From positions 39,716,001-39,780,000 of the forward strand of contig NC_090986.1 of NCBI RefSeq assembly GCF_041146395.1: a stretch of 64,000 nucleotides of DNA. Direction: 5' to 3'. Under the pieces are notes generated by a model. The model was given only the letters and a program-made list of their open reading frames with translations. It was not told where the DNA came from and ran no database searches. This document shows, one piece after another, positions 1-63,560 of this stretch. A program made the position numbers and the translations under genes. Positions within the stretch are counted from its first letter, which is position 1, and every line of letters begins with the position of its first letter. Source of the stretch: Eulemur rufifrons (taxonomy: Eukaryota > Chordata > Mammalia > Primates > Lemuridae).

Positions 1-1130
1 TGATTATATTTTAATATCTCTAGTTTATATCAGTTTTTCACAACTGCCTTAAAACTTCTCTTGAATTCCACCCCCCCAATGTTCCATGAGCCCCTTTCTA
101 TAAAAAGTTGCTTATAAAATGCGCATACAAAATAGTTTATAAGTTCAATTTCTCAGTGTTAATACTACTAATTCCTCACATGATTACTGAATTTCCAATT
201 CCTTCAGAAAAATCTCTTTAAAAATAAGAGCTATAGCTTAAGCAATGAAAAAAAAATAAGTTAACCAGCATAGCAGAGAATATAATAAATTGTGATCAAT
301 GTAATGGACAAAATCAATGTCAGTGACTATTTATAGACACTTGACAAAAAGATTCTACGTAACTGATAGTTTATTTTATTTTTATAAACCTTCTGTAAAT
401 ATAAAGTGTTACATAATATGAATATATGCAACATGCTAAAGAACATGTCTTTGTAGTCCATAACCATCACTTCTCATAGATTACTTGTATACCCAGATTT
501 TGAAATGCATGCAAAGAAAATTTAACCAATTATAACATGTAAACTATACATGTCATATGATTTTACTTATTGCCCATAAATCCATTTCTGTTTTTAAAAC
601 ATAGTATCTAAACCCTATGTCCATGATTAAACTGAAGGATGACTCTAAGGTTAAATTGTTTATATGTTCTACCTAGTTCATTATGCTTAACAAACACATA
701 TACAGATATGTTTCTAAAAAACAAGCTAAAACTTGCTTTAGAATCAGAGAATCTGGGGAGCAAAAAGGGACCTTAGAAATCATTTTGTTCAATGTCCTTC
801 ACTTTACAAATAATGGCACAGAGATCTGGAAAGTTTAAATGATTTTCTGAGGTCCATACAACTTTTTATGTTAACATCTTTTTGCCAAACTTTATAAGAA
901 AGTTTCTATTAGCATTTCTTTTGCAGATAAAGGAAGTATATCTTGCTTTCTTAACAGCTTGTCAGGATGTCAAAAATGTCTGTGAATCCAGATTCTCAGG
1001 GAAATAAAGGTGAGAAAATGAGAAACTTGGTTACAATGGAAACCATGATGCACAACCAACATACAGAGCCGGGATGGACCTAGCTTGGGTGACAATGCTC
1101 ACTGCCTGTCAGGAGCATCATTCCTTTGAC
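1..1130. other. 3' flank of SCEL, intergenic
   Basis: AT-rich sequence without convincing exons. A weak MIR-like stretch lies at 740-860. I see nothing else. Confidence 0.5.
740..860 (-). repeat. MIR-like fragment
   Basis: Contains the degenerate block TTTACAAATAATGGCACAGAG...TCTGAGGTC that resembles the reverse-complement MIR core. Old and diverged. Confidence 0.4.
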
Positions 1131-1134
1131 ACTA

Positions 1135-1368
1135 GTAATGGGAACCATTTGAACGTTTTATTGCTAAATCTAGCCAGATACCAGATGGTTCTTTTTATGT
1201 GTACCACCTTATAGAAGGTAATGAGATTATTTATGCAATGGCAGAATTCATTTTATACAAGTTGATCTTCAATGTAAAAGCTTTTCTAGATTACATATTC
1301 TTAAAATAAAACTTTTAACTTTTAATTTTTCAGTGAATTCTTTTCATCTTGATTTCCATGTGTCAGAG
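1135..1368 (-). other. SCEL: SCEL 3' UTR (approximate)
   Basis: Sequence after the TAA at 1369-1371 down to a presumed cleavage site 10-30 bases past the AATAAA at 1157-1162. The 3' boundary is inferred; an ATTAAA variant at 1321-1326 could give a much shorter UTR. Confidence 0.5.
1157..1162 (-). promoter_or_regulatory. Poly(A) signal AATAAA for SCEL
   Basis: On the minus strand, AATAAA about 207 bases after the stop codon, the first canonical signal downstream. The next ones are near 370-380, much further away. Confidence 0.5.
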
Positions 1369-52460
<51,092 letters not shown>

Positions 52461-53254
52461 CTTTAAAACAGAAAATAGTAGTTCCTTTTACCATGGAAAC
52501 ATGGTAATTTTTAGCATCTATTAATCAAATTCATTTATTGCCTACATGGAAGTACCTCTTGCATCTTACAACCCCATGTGCAAAAGGTCAGAATCCACAG
52601 AGCATTAAATCCTAAAGAAGTCAAATATTTAAAATATGAGTATTTTAAAAGATAATTAAATCAGACTTTTGGAAACCCCAGCCTCTTTCACTATAGTGTG
52701 AACTACAATATGTTCTTTAAATAAATAGCTTAATGTTTCGCTAGCGTATCTAGCGCAAGTCATGGTATTTTGAGTCAGCAATACATGAGCATTGTAAGTG
52801 GTTCTTGGGCATTAACATATAAGCTCCTTTAGGGATTATGTCAACTATCAGGCTGCTATGGAAACAGCAAGAATGGTTTTTAATTTCAGAGGCCTCAAGT
52901 TAAAGTTTGATTTGAAGCCCTTAACTAAATCTGACTTAAATATTGTCAGCACAGGCCAGTTTGATGCTGGCAGAGCGTATGTATATACTGTCAGCCTAAA
53001 TTTCCCAATGAGTCACCAAAGTAGTCTCCGAGCTGGCAAGATTTAATGACCTAAGAACTGGAGATGGGCAATTACATGCATATTTTGGATGGAGTGAGCA
53101 CTTTACCAAGGGCATGTCACCTCTCAGCCCTCCCGCCACTACAACCCCAGTGGTCCTGTATGTGTCCTCAAGATAAGGTCTGCACCTAGTAAAAGCACCT
53201 TCTGATCTGGACTCCATGTATCCCCTGCCTTCTGTAACATGATAGGTGGTGTGT

Positions 53255-53385
53255 GGTCTGGAGTCAGGTGGTCTGAACCGCCAGCTGTGTGGTAATGGCT
53301 TAACCCAATTCTGTTTCTTCATCTGTAAAAATCCTTCTAATAGGATTGTTGGGGTATTATCAGGACTGAATGAGACCGTACTTTT
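53255..53385 (+). repeat. MIR SINE fragment
   Basis: GTGTGGTAATGGCTTAACCC, TTTCTTCATCTGTAAAAATCC, GGGGTATTATCAGGACTGAATGAG. Confidence 0.75.
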
Positions 53386-54300
53386 ATTCAACAAACATTT
53401 GTTGGTGGCTTTCTATGTGCAGGGCACTCTGCAAGGTGGATGATGTCCCTGTTCTCAAAAGGCTTTCAATATACAAACAAAGATATGTCAGAAGAAGAAA
53501 AGGGCTATGCAAAAAATAAAACAGAGTAAGGGGATATAGACTGATAGAATAGGAACACTATTTTATTTAGAATGGCCTAGGAAGGCCTCTCTGTAAGGTG
53601 AAATTTGAGCCAAGATCTGGAGGAAGTGATAGAATCTGGCATACAAAATGGGCATCATTAGCTTAGAGATGGTATTTAATGCTTGAAACTGGATGAGATC
53701 ACTAGGGGAGTCAGTGTAAGTAGAGAAGAAAAGAGGGCCAAGGGTTGGACCCTCTGGCCCTGCAATATTCAGAGGTCAAGAATATGAGATGGAAACAGCA
53801 AATGAGTCGAGGAGGAGTGGCCAAGAAGACAAGAGAAATAGGAGGGTGTGGTATCCTAGAAGCCAAGTGAGAAGCGTGTTTCAAGGAAGCAGTAATTGGC
53901 CATGCCAAATGCTACTGTTAAATTAAATAAAACAAAGACTAGGAAATTACCATGGTTTCGGCAACATGGTGCTCATTGGTAACCCTGATAAGAGCAGTTT
54001 GGATGGAGCAGAGGTAAATAAAACATTATAGGAGTGGATTTAGGAGGAAATGGGAAGGAAGGCAGTAGAGGCATCGATGCTGGTGTTTGGCCGTGAAGAG
54101 GGAAGAGAGAAACGTGTAGCCACCTGGAGCTCGAGGGGACAAGGAAAGTTACTACAGCATGTAGACATCATGATGGGAATGATCCAGTGAATCACTGCTG
54201 CAGAAGAGCGAGGGGCAGATGCTAGACAGATGTCCTTGAGAAGTGACAGGACTTAAGGCACAAGTGGGGTGGTTGGACAGCAGCGCAGAGGGCTCATTCA
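53385..54300 (-). repeat. L2-like ancient LINE, long copy
   Basis: TTCAACAAACATTTGTTGG..., GAAGGCCTCTCTGTAAGGTGAAATTTGAGCC, CTGGATGAGATCACTAGGGGAG...GTAAGTAGAGAAGAAAAGAGG. The same family as at 20372; related sequence may continue through about 55900. Confidence 0.5.
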
Positions 54301-54554
54301 CAGGAAAAAGCGAGAAAGGAACTTAGACGAGTACAGCTGAGGTATATGTTAGTTGATCCAGAGTGGAGAAAGTTCTCTTTTGTTTACTTCTATTTTCTCA
54401 GTAAAATAGGAATCAAGATCGTTAATTTGAAGTGAGAGGGTGAGCAGGAGCAGAAGATGAGAGAGAGGGAGAGAGAGAGAGAGAAAGTATGAAATGGTTT
54501 CCTAGGAGAACAGGGGAGCAAGTGGACCCAGGAAATGAAATATGATGATAATAA

Positions 54555-54720
54555 TAGCCCACCGTTATATGGGATTATTACATGCTGGGAACTTTTCTAA
54601 GCATTTTACAGATATTAACTAAGTTAATCCTCACTGCAATCCCAGAGATAAGTATTATTCTTCTTCTTCCCATTTTACAGATGAAAAGACTGAGGCACAG
54701 AAAGTGAAAATAAATATCTC
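54555..54720 (-). repeat. MIR SINE
   Basis: CTAAGCATTTTACAGATATTAAC, CCCATTTTACAGATGAAAAGACTGAGGCACAG: reverse-complement MIR. Confidence 0.85.
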
Positions 54721-56109
54721 ATGATGATCCAGTTCGTAAGGAGCAGAGTAGGGAACTAAACTAGGAAACATGAGTCCACAAGCCCTTCTCACGCTGTGCT
54801 GTCTCTCAAGGGATGCTTGGGCAGCACCAATGACTCAGCTGAGGTTAGTACTAATAGAATTAAAATCGGGTTATTTGGCTTTGTTTTCTCTTGCCATATT
54901 CAGCTATTTTGAGGGCAGGAAGAGAAGAGATAGAGAGTTGGACTTAACTAAGTTTACAATCCAGCCAAGTGAGTGCAACAGAGAGATGGCAAAGGAGTGG
55001 AAGGGGTGTGTGAGGAAGGGATTACAATGAGGGACTGTGGGGTCAGAGATGGGTATAGAGAGGAAGAAGGAGATAAAAGGGGTGAGGGATTATGGAAAAG
55101 ATGGTTGAATCAATGGTCTGGTGATTGTGGCGGGGCTGAGGAATTACTGGATGCAAAGGACTGGAGGGAGGGAGCTAGAAAGACAGAAAGCAAGTATCAG
55201 AGAGGAAAAACTTCGACATTGGCATTTTGTCATTTTGTAGGGTGTGTGGTTATTTACAAGGGCATGTCCCATGGGTGGCTGATCACAGGAGAGGGGGTCA
55301 TGAAAGTGAGAGGCCAGGCCTTCACTTCCACGTGGATTTTGAATCACCAAGCATTATGACAGGAGGGGGTTTGGGAAAGGCAATGAGCCTGGTGCTAAAG
55401 TCTTCAAAGAACGAGGTGGGTGACTCAGAAACCTTCAGATGCCTCCAACAAGGAAGAGAAGCTTGTGATGGCACGGCTTCAGAGGAGATGGGGGGTTTTA
55501 GAGGAGAGGGAGTTAAAACTGACAGGAGGTGGCAATGAGGACCAAACAAGACCCATACCCTTCCTCCAGACCCTGTGATATGCTGGGTTGGGGAAAAACA
55601 GCCCTTACTGAGAGGGAGGCTGTGGAGGCAGGTTCTCTAGAAGAGCCCAACAGAAAGGTAAGAGGCCACTCAGGGGGAGGCTGAAGAGCAGAGGGCTTTG
55701 ACAATGATGCTTGACATACTCAGAGAGGCAGATGGAAGGGTTTGAGAGTTCATGGTGACATTAGGTGGGCTCAGGTTCAAGATGTACAGAGTACTGTGGG
55801 GATGGTCCAGGTGACAAGAAATGAGGTGACTGGGGTTCCTATGGGGATCCATGGACACGGGGAGGGAAGACATGATGGAATCAGTCCTGAAGACCCCTCG
55901 GCAGAGTGTGATGGTGAGCTCTGGGTGTTGGGCAGTGGAACAGTAGAGCAGCAGAGCAGCGGACACAGTAGGTCTCCTGGCTCCTATGTTGATGGTGGCA
56001 TTGAAGCCAGAAGAGGGCATGCAAACACCTAGAGCATGGCCTGGCTCATGGGAAGTGCTCAATAAATGTCTTTGCTCTGGCTGTTGTTTTTATCCCACAT
56101 GAACCCAAT

Positions 56110-56450
56110 GCTACAGTGCTGCCAAACACTTGTACTTCCTAAACCTACCCTGCCATGTTCTCTTCCCTCTGGAGTATCCTCTTCCCCCTCTCACCTGGAT
56201 GCTCACTTGTTGCCCTTCAAACTTTGGCTTAGGAATTACTATCTTCAGTGGTACCCAAAGCTGTGGTGGGTACATCCCTGCATTTTCCCACAGCAATCCT
56301 ATTCACAGCACATATCACACTATTCTGGATTACACATGATATTATGTTTCCATGCTAGACTGAAATCTCCTAAGAGGATAGTTACGTTCCAAGTACTAGG
56401 ATTGTGCATGACCTAGGTGTCCAATGAAGATGTGTTGAATGGATGAAGGA
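56110..56450 (+). repeat. L2 LINE 3' fragment
   Basis: TGCCCTTCAAACTTTGGCTTAGG, CTAGACTGAAATCTCCTAAGAGG...ATGTGTTGAATGGATGAA follow the L2 3' end. Confidence 0.75.
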
Positions 56451-57959
56451 GCCAGTGATTGGTTAAATTTCTGTTTGGTGGGGAGCAAATACTGATGAGG
56501 GACCTGGAACTTTCAAAATCTGTGCAGCTTTCTCATAGGAGAACTCCACTGTTGATTCCACTACAGAGCGCTTATTAGGTGCCAGGTGCACAGCTGAGTT
56601 ATTGTGTTGTACAATATTTCTGGAAGAACAATTTACATAAATAATCTCACCATCTTGGTTTAATGTCAGATTCTACAGTTAAAAATTATTTTGTTTGTAT
56701 TACCATTATCTTTTTTTTCGAAAAAATCCCCTTGTTTTGTGTCAGGTGATAGAGTCTTTAGTGTGTCTGTGTGGATCAGCTGATTATATGCCTTCCTTCC
56801 AGAGACATGGGAAAGGGGGAAGGAGGTGGTCAGTCTTGGATAATAATGGGGCTGGACAGAGCACTGGACATCTGAGCGCAGGCAGGAGAGAGGGAACAAG
56901 ATGGAAAGGGGCATTGCAAAAAGCTGAAATGGGACGGTGCCAAGCTTTGCTTATGCCAGATTTGTGTTGATAAAATGCTAACTTTCTTCAATTTGAGAAT
57001 GTCTAAGGCCTCAGTGAGGTGGGTAAATATTGCTTGGGTGAGTCTAGGAAACAGAGATGGGTATACGTAGATCTGAGATGGCCTGGAGAGTACTCAGAAG
57101 AGAAAAGGTGAGTGTGAGGTTATTATGAAAGCCAAGAAAAGCAGAGGACCATATTTATTTCCGAGGGTGATGCATTTATACCCCAGCTGGGCCAGGAGCC
57201 AGGCGATGCCATGTTGACTTCAATTTACCTCAAAGGAGCTTTCATTTGCATCTCTGCAATGACAGCCACAGATGACAGAACTCAAGCCCTGGGGCGGGGC
57301 AGAGGTGGGGGCAATGAGAGAAGTCATTCATGCAGTGCCAGGAGCATGATGTGATGCCAAGCAGGGGGATTAAAATGCAAGCTCGAGGCAGGAAGCTGTG
57401 GCCCGGAGTGTTTTGGAGAGAAGGAAACAAGAGACATTCATTGGAATGATCCTGATTGAATTCTGCTTCGATATGTGATGTTTAAGCTTGGATAAGTTGA
57501 CCTCGGCTCTCCTCTCTGCCCTTCCTGACCCCACGATACCTTGCAGGATCTGCACCACCACATTAGTGGCTATAATGGCAAAGAAAAGCCTTTAGGAGTA
57601 AAAAGGCAGCTTTCACAAGAAATGTGTGAGAACTTGCAGATTGTAGCTCAAAGGCCAGAGCTAAAAGAAAGAACACTGTAAAGAAAGCTGCCTACATTAC
57701 TTCATTTCCATGTGCTCTGCAGAGATCACTTCCTTTCATGATGGCTTTTCTGGATAATAGGTTTGACTCTGTGAATTCGGTTCGGGTCTGACTTTGTGAA
57801 CAACATTTCTGTGACTGCAGCACAAGTCTAGGTTGAACCAGGAATAATTGTTTCTAATATTTAATTGTGAGTATCGTTTTCACTTTCCATTGTGCTTAGC
57901 TCTTGTATCCCACAGATAGAATTGTTATTCCAACAATGGCAAAGGAAATGGAACTAACT

Positions 57960-58150
57960 TATGTAATTATTGAGTCTTAGTAATATGCCAGCTTTTCCAA
58001 GCTCCCATCATATATTATTTTATTCAATCTATACATCTAACCTGTGGAGTGTATGTTATTATTATTATTATTCCCTGAGGCTCAAAAAGTTAAGTAACTT
58101 GCCCTGGGTCCTAGTAAGTGTGCTAGTAAGTGTGACCCAGGGCAAATTGA
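57960..58150 (-). repeat. MIR SINE fragment
   Basis: TATTATTATTATTATTCCCTGAGGCTC, AGTTAAGTAACTTGCCCTGGGTC: reverse-complement MIR. Confidence 0.75.
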
Positions 58151-58529
58151 AAACCTAGTCCCATACCTTTTTCTCTATATCATACTGTAACCAACCAATT
58201 CTCTTCCAGGTATTTTCAATGCAAGTCTTTTAAAAACAGATGGCTCTGAAATATTGCCTTGCTCAAGGAAGAAGCCATAGCCTGCTAAGCACTTATTCCA
58301 CAACTGCCCCAGTTACAATATTGGGACACACAGCAGTGTGTGAGACAAAATTGGGCATTCAAAGACTAGAAAAGGTATGGTTCATGCTTTTTAAGAACTT
58401 ATATAATGCAAGGCACATGTTCAAAAGAATGATTGTTGTGATGATGTCTCACTTCCTAGTGGCTAGTGTCCATTTCAGTAAACCGTAGGAATGGAGTATG
58501 CGCTGGACAAGAATTCCAGGGACCTGGTT

Positions 58530-58650
58530 CTAGACTAGTGTGACCACCAACTTTCTGTTTGACTCTGGAAAGAGTACTGATTCCTTCTGGACCTCTTCTT
58601 GCTTATCTATAAAAGGAAGAGACTGGCCTCGATCTGTGGATAGCAAACCA
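58530..58650 (+). repeat. MIR-like fragment
   Basis: CTGGACCTCTTCTTGCTTATCTATAAAAGGAAGAGACTGGCC resembles the MIR core. Confidence 0.55.
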
Positions 58651-58974
58651 CTAAGTAACTGAGGGAGGGCTGAGTCATTATAAGGAATCCCCAATTTCAC
58701 AAGGCCCCTTGAACTTGTTGTGGACAAGTACCTTGACATTCATGAATGCACTTTTCAAATGTAAGTAGATGCTGTTGTGGTTAATAGAATTTTAATTTAG
58801 GTTGGATCTATAAGAACATAAATCAACTTTAGTTGGTTAATAGACACAAAGAGACACAAATTTTTAAGTATTGCTTAAGTCATAGCAGCTTTTGGTTTTT
58901 AGATATTTTCTCAAAGACATAAGAATAGTCTATTACCAGATGAAATAAAAGTTTTTAGCATTAAACAGGAGTCT

Positions 58975-59880
58975 ACCCCAAATGGACCATAGATCTACAT
59001 ACATGTAAAACATGAAACTACAAAACTTGTAGAAGAAAACATGGAAGAAAATCTTTGTGGTCATTGATTAGGCAAAGACACCAAATGCAAAATTTATTGA
59101 ACAAAACTAGATAAATTGGATTTCATTAAATTAAAACAACTTTTCTTCTGAAAAATGCATTGTTAAGAGAATTTTTTAAAAAACAAGCCACACACTTGAA
59201 AAAATATTTGTAATTCACATGTCTGACAAAGGACTTGTAATGAGAACATATTTTTTAAAAACTCTCAAAATTCAACAATAAGTAAACAAACCAGTAGGAA
59301 AAAAATAGGCAAAAGATTTAACAGATACTTCCCCAAAGAAGATATACACATGACAAACAAACAGGAAAAGCTGTACAGCGTCATTAGTCTCTAGGAAAAT
59401 ACAAATTAAAACCATGATGAGATACCTTACACACCTATTAGAATGGCTAAAATAATTTTAAACTGAAAAGCTAAGTAATATTATGGAAGTGGAGCAAGTA
59501 GAATTCTCATACATGGTGGGAATGCAAAATGATACAGCCACTTTGAAAGCAGTTTGGCAGTGTTGACAGTTCAACGTGCCCTTACCATGTGACCTAGCAG
59601 CAATGCCACTTGTAGGCATTTACTACTCAAAAGAAATGAGCACATATGTTCACATGAAAACCTTCATGTGAATGTTTAAAGCATCTTTGGAAACAACCCA
59701 AATGTCCTTCAATTGGTGAATGGATATATGAACTGTGTACATCCACACAGCGGAATACGACTCAACAATAAAAAGGAATAAACTATCGACGCGTGCAACA
59801 GCACGGATGAATCTCACATGCATTATGAAGGTTCAAGAGGCTGTATAGTGTGTGTGATTATATTTATACGACATTTTGCA
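58975..59880 (+). mobile_element. L1 ORF2 3' half fragment, decayed
   Basis: About 900 bases matching L1 ORF2: AAAGGACTTGTAATGAGAAC, AAATACAAATTAAAACCATGATGAGATACC, GGTGGGAATGCAAAATGATACAGCC, AACCCAAATGTCCTTCAATTGGTGAATGG. Many stops, no A-tail seen. An old insertion. Confidence 0.9.
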
Positions 59881-61043
59881 TATAGCTGAGAGAGGAGACA
59901 GAGAGATGAGAGGATAAAGAAGGACCCCCCTGTTTCCCGATTATGAGGACAGTCCTAAGTAAAATGTTGGTCCTTACATCCCCCACCCCCGGCTCCCAGG
60001 GCCCTCCCCCGGCCCTATGCCACAGTGTGCCCCACCATTCACACCACACCACACCACAACCTCCCTGCCTCCCACAGTACTTTTGCTCCAAAACCACTTT
60101 CCACTCCTCCCTACATGATGCAAACCTCCATTCCCTCAGTGTGCACCAATTCTGCCCACTTTTAGCAGGAAAGAAACCTGATTTATGTAATTGACACTTA
60201 GATGTGGATGGCCAGAGACAGCCCCTTTAATCTGTCAGAGTTTTCATACTTCTAATTGAGGTGAGATTTACAATCACCAGTTAATAGAACTTCCAGCAAT
60301 ACTAATAAATGGTGAAATAATTTTTAAATCAAATTGTTTGATTTTTATAGATAGGGCAGGCTGATGCTTTTGGCAGAGCACTTGCCCTAGGTATCCTGAT
60401 TCTCATGGCTCTGTCTCACCTCTCCCTTTGAACCTGGAGCTTCTCTGTTTCCTGATACTTCCAGGAGCTCCCTTGGCAGAGGCAATAGGGGCTCCAAGGG
60501 CGGGAGGGAAGGAGGGAATCTGGATTGGACAAAACAGGAATGCTTTTTATTTGTTGTCCAAATGTATGAGTTATTTAAAACTAGTGTTATGAGATCAGGG
60601 ACTGTCTAGGTTGTCCCCAAAGGACTGGAAAAAAAGCAATTCATTGCTAAAGTTTAAAATCTTCATTTACACATTCTAAATTAGGTTTCTCCTTGTTTCT
60701 GTTCAAATATCACTTTTTTAAAATAATAAACCTTGACTTGGGTTAATGTTTTAGTTATTTTTAATGTTTAGAATGGGTAACCTAGGCATTCAGGTAAGAT
60801 TTTAAAATCATTATACTTTGACATTTTACTGAGTGTCATAGATTCTTAATTTTTACAAGAGATTCCAGTTAATATAAAGATTTTTGTTGAGATAAAAAAT
60901 GAAATGTGTTGTTTTTATTTAGAGTGCTATCAAACTTTGTAGAGGATCTGGTACCAACAGAGTTAAAACTGTTGCAGCATAATTAGAAAGGTTACATTTT
61001 ACCATTTATAGTTACAGACAGAAAAATATAACTGTAGTGCAAG

Positions 61044-61107
61044 GTTGTCATGGCAACTCGCGTCTCAATCAGGATTTTTTTTTCCCCCTCCAACTCTACC
61101 AATCAGC
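61044..61107. promoter_or_regulatory. X-box-like palindrome with a CCAAT box
   Basis: GTTGTCATGGCAAC at 61044-61057 is one base from the perfect RFX-type palindrome. ACCAATCAGC at 61098-61107 is a full NF-Y box, 40 bases away. Both lie in an unmasked AT-rich intron. Function is inferred from the motifs only. Confidence 0.35.
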
Positions 61108-62129
61108 CAACTGGAAGTGAAAACCTCTGAAGCAGAAGAGGTTGAAACAATGAGAGATTATGATGGTATTTAGGAAATATGTATATGGTAATTTCCATAG
61201 GTATGTTTCTACTATTTTAATTTTATCAAATATTATTTATTTTCTTCTCTATCTATGAAAGTGATTCCAGTAAAAAGCAGATTGGTTTTTTGGTGGTAGT
61301 GGTGATGGTGCCTTCATTGATGTTCCTAAATCAGAATAATTGACAACATTCATAAACATTCATATTGTCTGTTAAGCAAATACTTTAATTTGGCTTCCAT
61401 GAATTTTCTAAATTAGTTCTACATTCCATTTAACCACTGAATCTCTAAGTCACCTACATACATAGGCAGAAGCATTTCAATGTATCATAAATAGAATGCC
61501 AAGATTCAATAGTGGGTTGGGAAATCAGAAGAAAATACTTTTATTTCCATATGTCCTTGGGATGCACGTGAACATTTCTCCTGACAGCACCTACCGTCCC
61601 CTCTATTGGCTCATGTCTGGTAAACAGTACCACTCTTTCAAAGTGGTACCATCTCAAAGATGAGAAAGAGTTTAAGATCTTGAAAATTGAAGACATACAC
61701 CAGTGATTGCTGACACATCTATCATGCTTTTGGACAGATCTTAAAACAAAAGAAGTGGGAAGGGGGAAACATTCACTGGCTCTGCCCTTCTAGTAATTTT
61801 CTACACTGATGACACTTGCACTTTCTCTTGTATATATTTCAAATCTCTATCACATGGTCAGAGCGCAAATTACATAACAGCACAGCATTAACTCTTAAAA
61901 TAGAAACATGATATTCTGAAATTGTACTTAAGCTTACCGCAAATTACCCGTGGATGTCTATCCATAGTGTCTTATACTAAAAGACATTTTTCCACATGAC
62001 ATCAGATTTGGAGTTAGTGAATTTCCTGCTCCCATTAAGCATAACTGATACAGGATAAATGCAGAGAATTCCCCAGAGATAGGAAGCCCATAGTCCTACA
62101 CATACAAATGCACACACACACACCCCATG

Positions 62130-62530
62130 CTCTCTGGCACTGGAACTTTGCTTCTCCTCCCCTTTCTGCCTGGAATGGCTCCATCCCACTTCCCCTCTGC
62201 ACCTGGCTTGCTTACACTCATTCTTTAAGGTTTACCTCTGGCATTGCCTCCTTTGAGCCTGCTGCACCCCAAATGCATATTCTATTGCCTCCCTCTCCAT
62301 GCCCCCACATCTTGTGTGGCTATCTCTACCTCTGTGTTTATCATATCCCCAAGGACCCACTTTCAGTCAGGGCCAGTCTTCATGTTTAATGATCCTGGCT
62401 TGAAATGACTCCCTGGTAAACTCTGAGTTTCCTGAAATAGAGACTGGGTCCTACCCTCTCTATACTCCTGGCATCTAGCAAAGTTTCTTGCTTAGTGTAT
62501 AGCAAGAGCTCAACAATTGTTTTAGAAAGA
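62130..62530 (+). repeat. L2 LINE 3' fragment
   Basis: TTTCTGCCTGGAATGGCTCC, TTTAAGGTTTACCTCTGGCATTGCC, CTCCTGGCATCTAGCAAAG...GAGCTCAACAATTG. Followed by a GA-rich tract (62525-62592). Confidence 0.78.
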
Positions 62531-63079
62531 GAAAGAGACAGAACGAAAGAGTAACAGAGAGAGAGAGAAGAAGAAAAGAGAGAGAGAGAGGTTTAAACAG
62601 TCATTATAACCTAAGCACACATAATAAGGCCCAACTACAAAGAGAAAAATTAGATAATGGTTGAGGAAAATTCATTGCCTTGTAGATAACATTAAAATCA
62701 ACCAACAGATATATATTTATAGAACAATTACTATGGATAAATTTACTTGATGACTCAAAGAGTTATAAGATGATGCCGTCTAGTTGATGAGTATAACACA
62801 AAAGTGAGTGATATTTCAAGGTAATGCACAATTAATTGCTAAGGGAGAATTATAGACAATAAGCTTTCTGATTCCAGATGACAAAAAAAAAAGAAAGAAA
62901 AAAAAAAAGTCATTGGTCTGAGAAAGCTGTGTGGAGGAAGTAAGATTCATGCCAGACTTGGAGGGATGGGTTGGTTTGGGATGGTGGAATCCATCCATCC
63001 ACCCTGCCTCCTACCTCCACCCTACCTACCCCTCCTTACACCCCACCTTTACCATGTAACTGCAGTAGTTATGGTCTCA

Positions 63080-63560
63080 TTTTTCTGGTTCCTCCTCCAC
63101 CACCTGATGTGTAGACACACATCAAGGTTCAATTTTCATTCTCTTCTCATTTGATATTTTCCCCAGAGGTATCTTCACTCTGAAGATACCACATTTTAAA
63201 TTCCTGGGTCCATTCCCAAATCCAGATCTCTGGCACCAGCTTTTTATCTGAGCAACATCTCCCCTACTCAGCCATTTCTCATTGCTTGGGAATCACCTCC
63301 ACAAATACATCCTTCCAGTGTCCCAGACTCTACCTGCTCAAAACAAAGCACAGCTTCTTAAGACCTATATTCTGTTCCTATTTCTTCTATTGACTGGTGG
63401 CATCCCTATGCTTAAAATCACCCTGGGCTTGAAAACCTAGCATTGTGTAATTTCTCTCCTCTCCTCAAGTCCCACACTTCTTTTGGAACCTGGTCCCTGA
63501 GTGCCCTGCCGGAAGCTCTCCCTACTGTATCAGATCTCCTAGAGAATGTTGGTATTCTTC
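63080..63560 (+). repeat. L2-like ancient repeat, opposite orientation
   Basis: Scattered matches to the reverse complement of the family at 53385 (CATTTGATATTTTCCCC, CTACTCAGCC, ATGCTTAAAATCACCCTGGGC). Weak. Confidence 0.3.

Noticed and set aside
55670..56062. 130-codon minus-strand ORF
   Set aside because: No recognisable domain, and the region looks like ancient L2-like repeat; the ORF length is within chance for the GC content.
59940..60070. C-rich stretch considered as CpG island or promoter
   Set aside because: Rich in C but with very few CpG; it follows the end of an L1 fragment.
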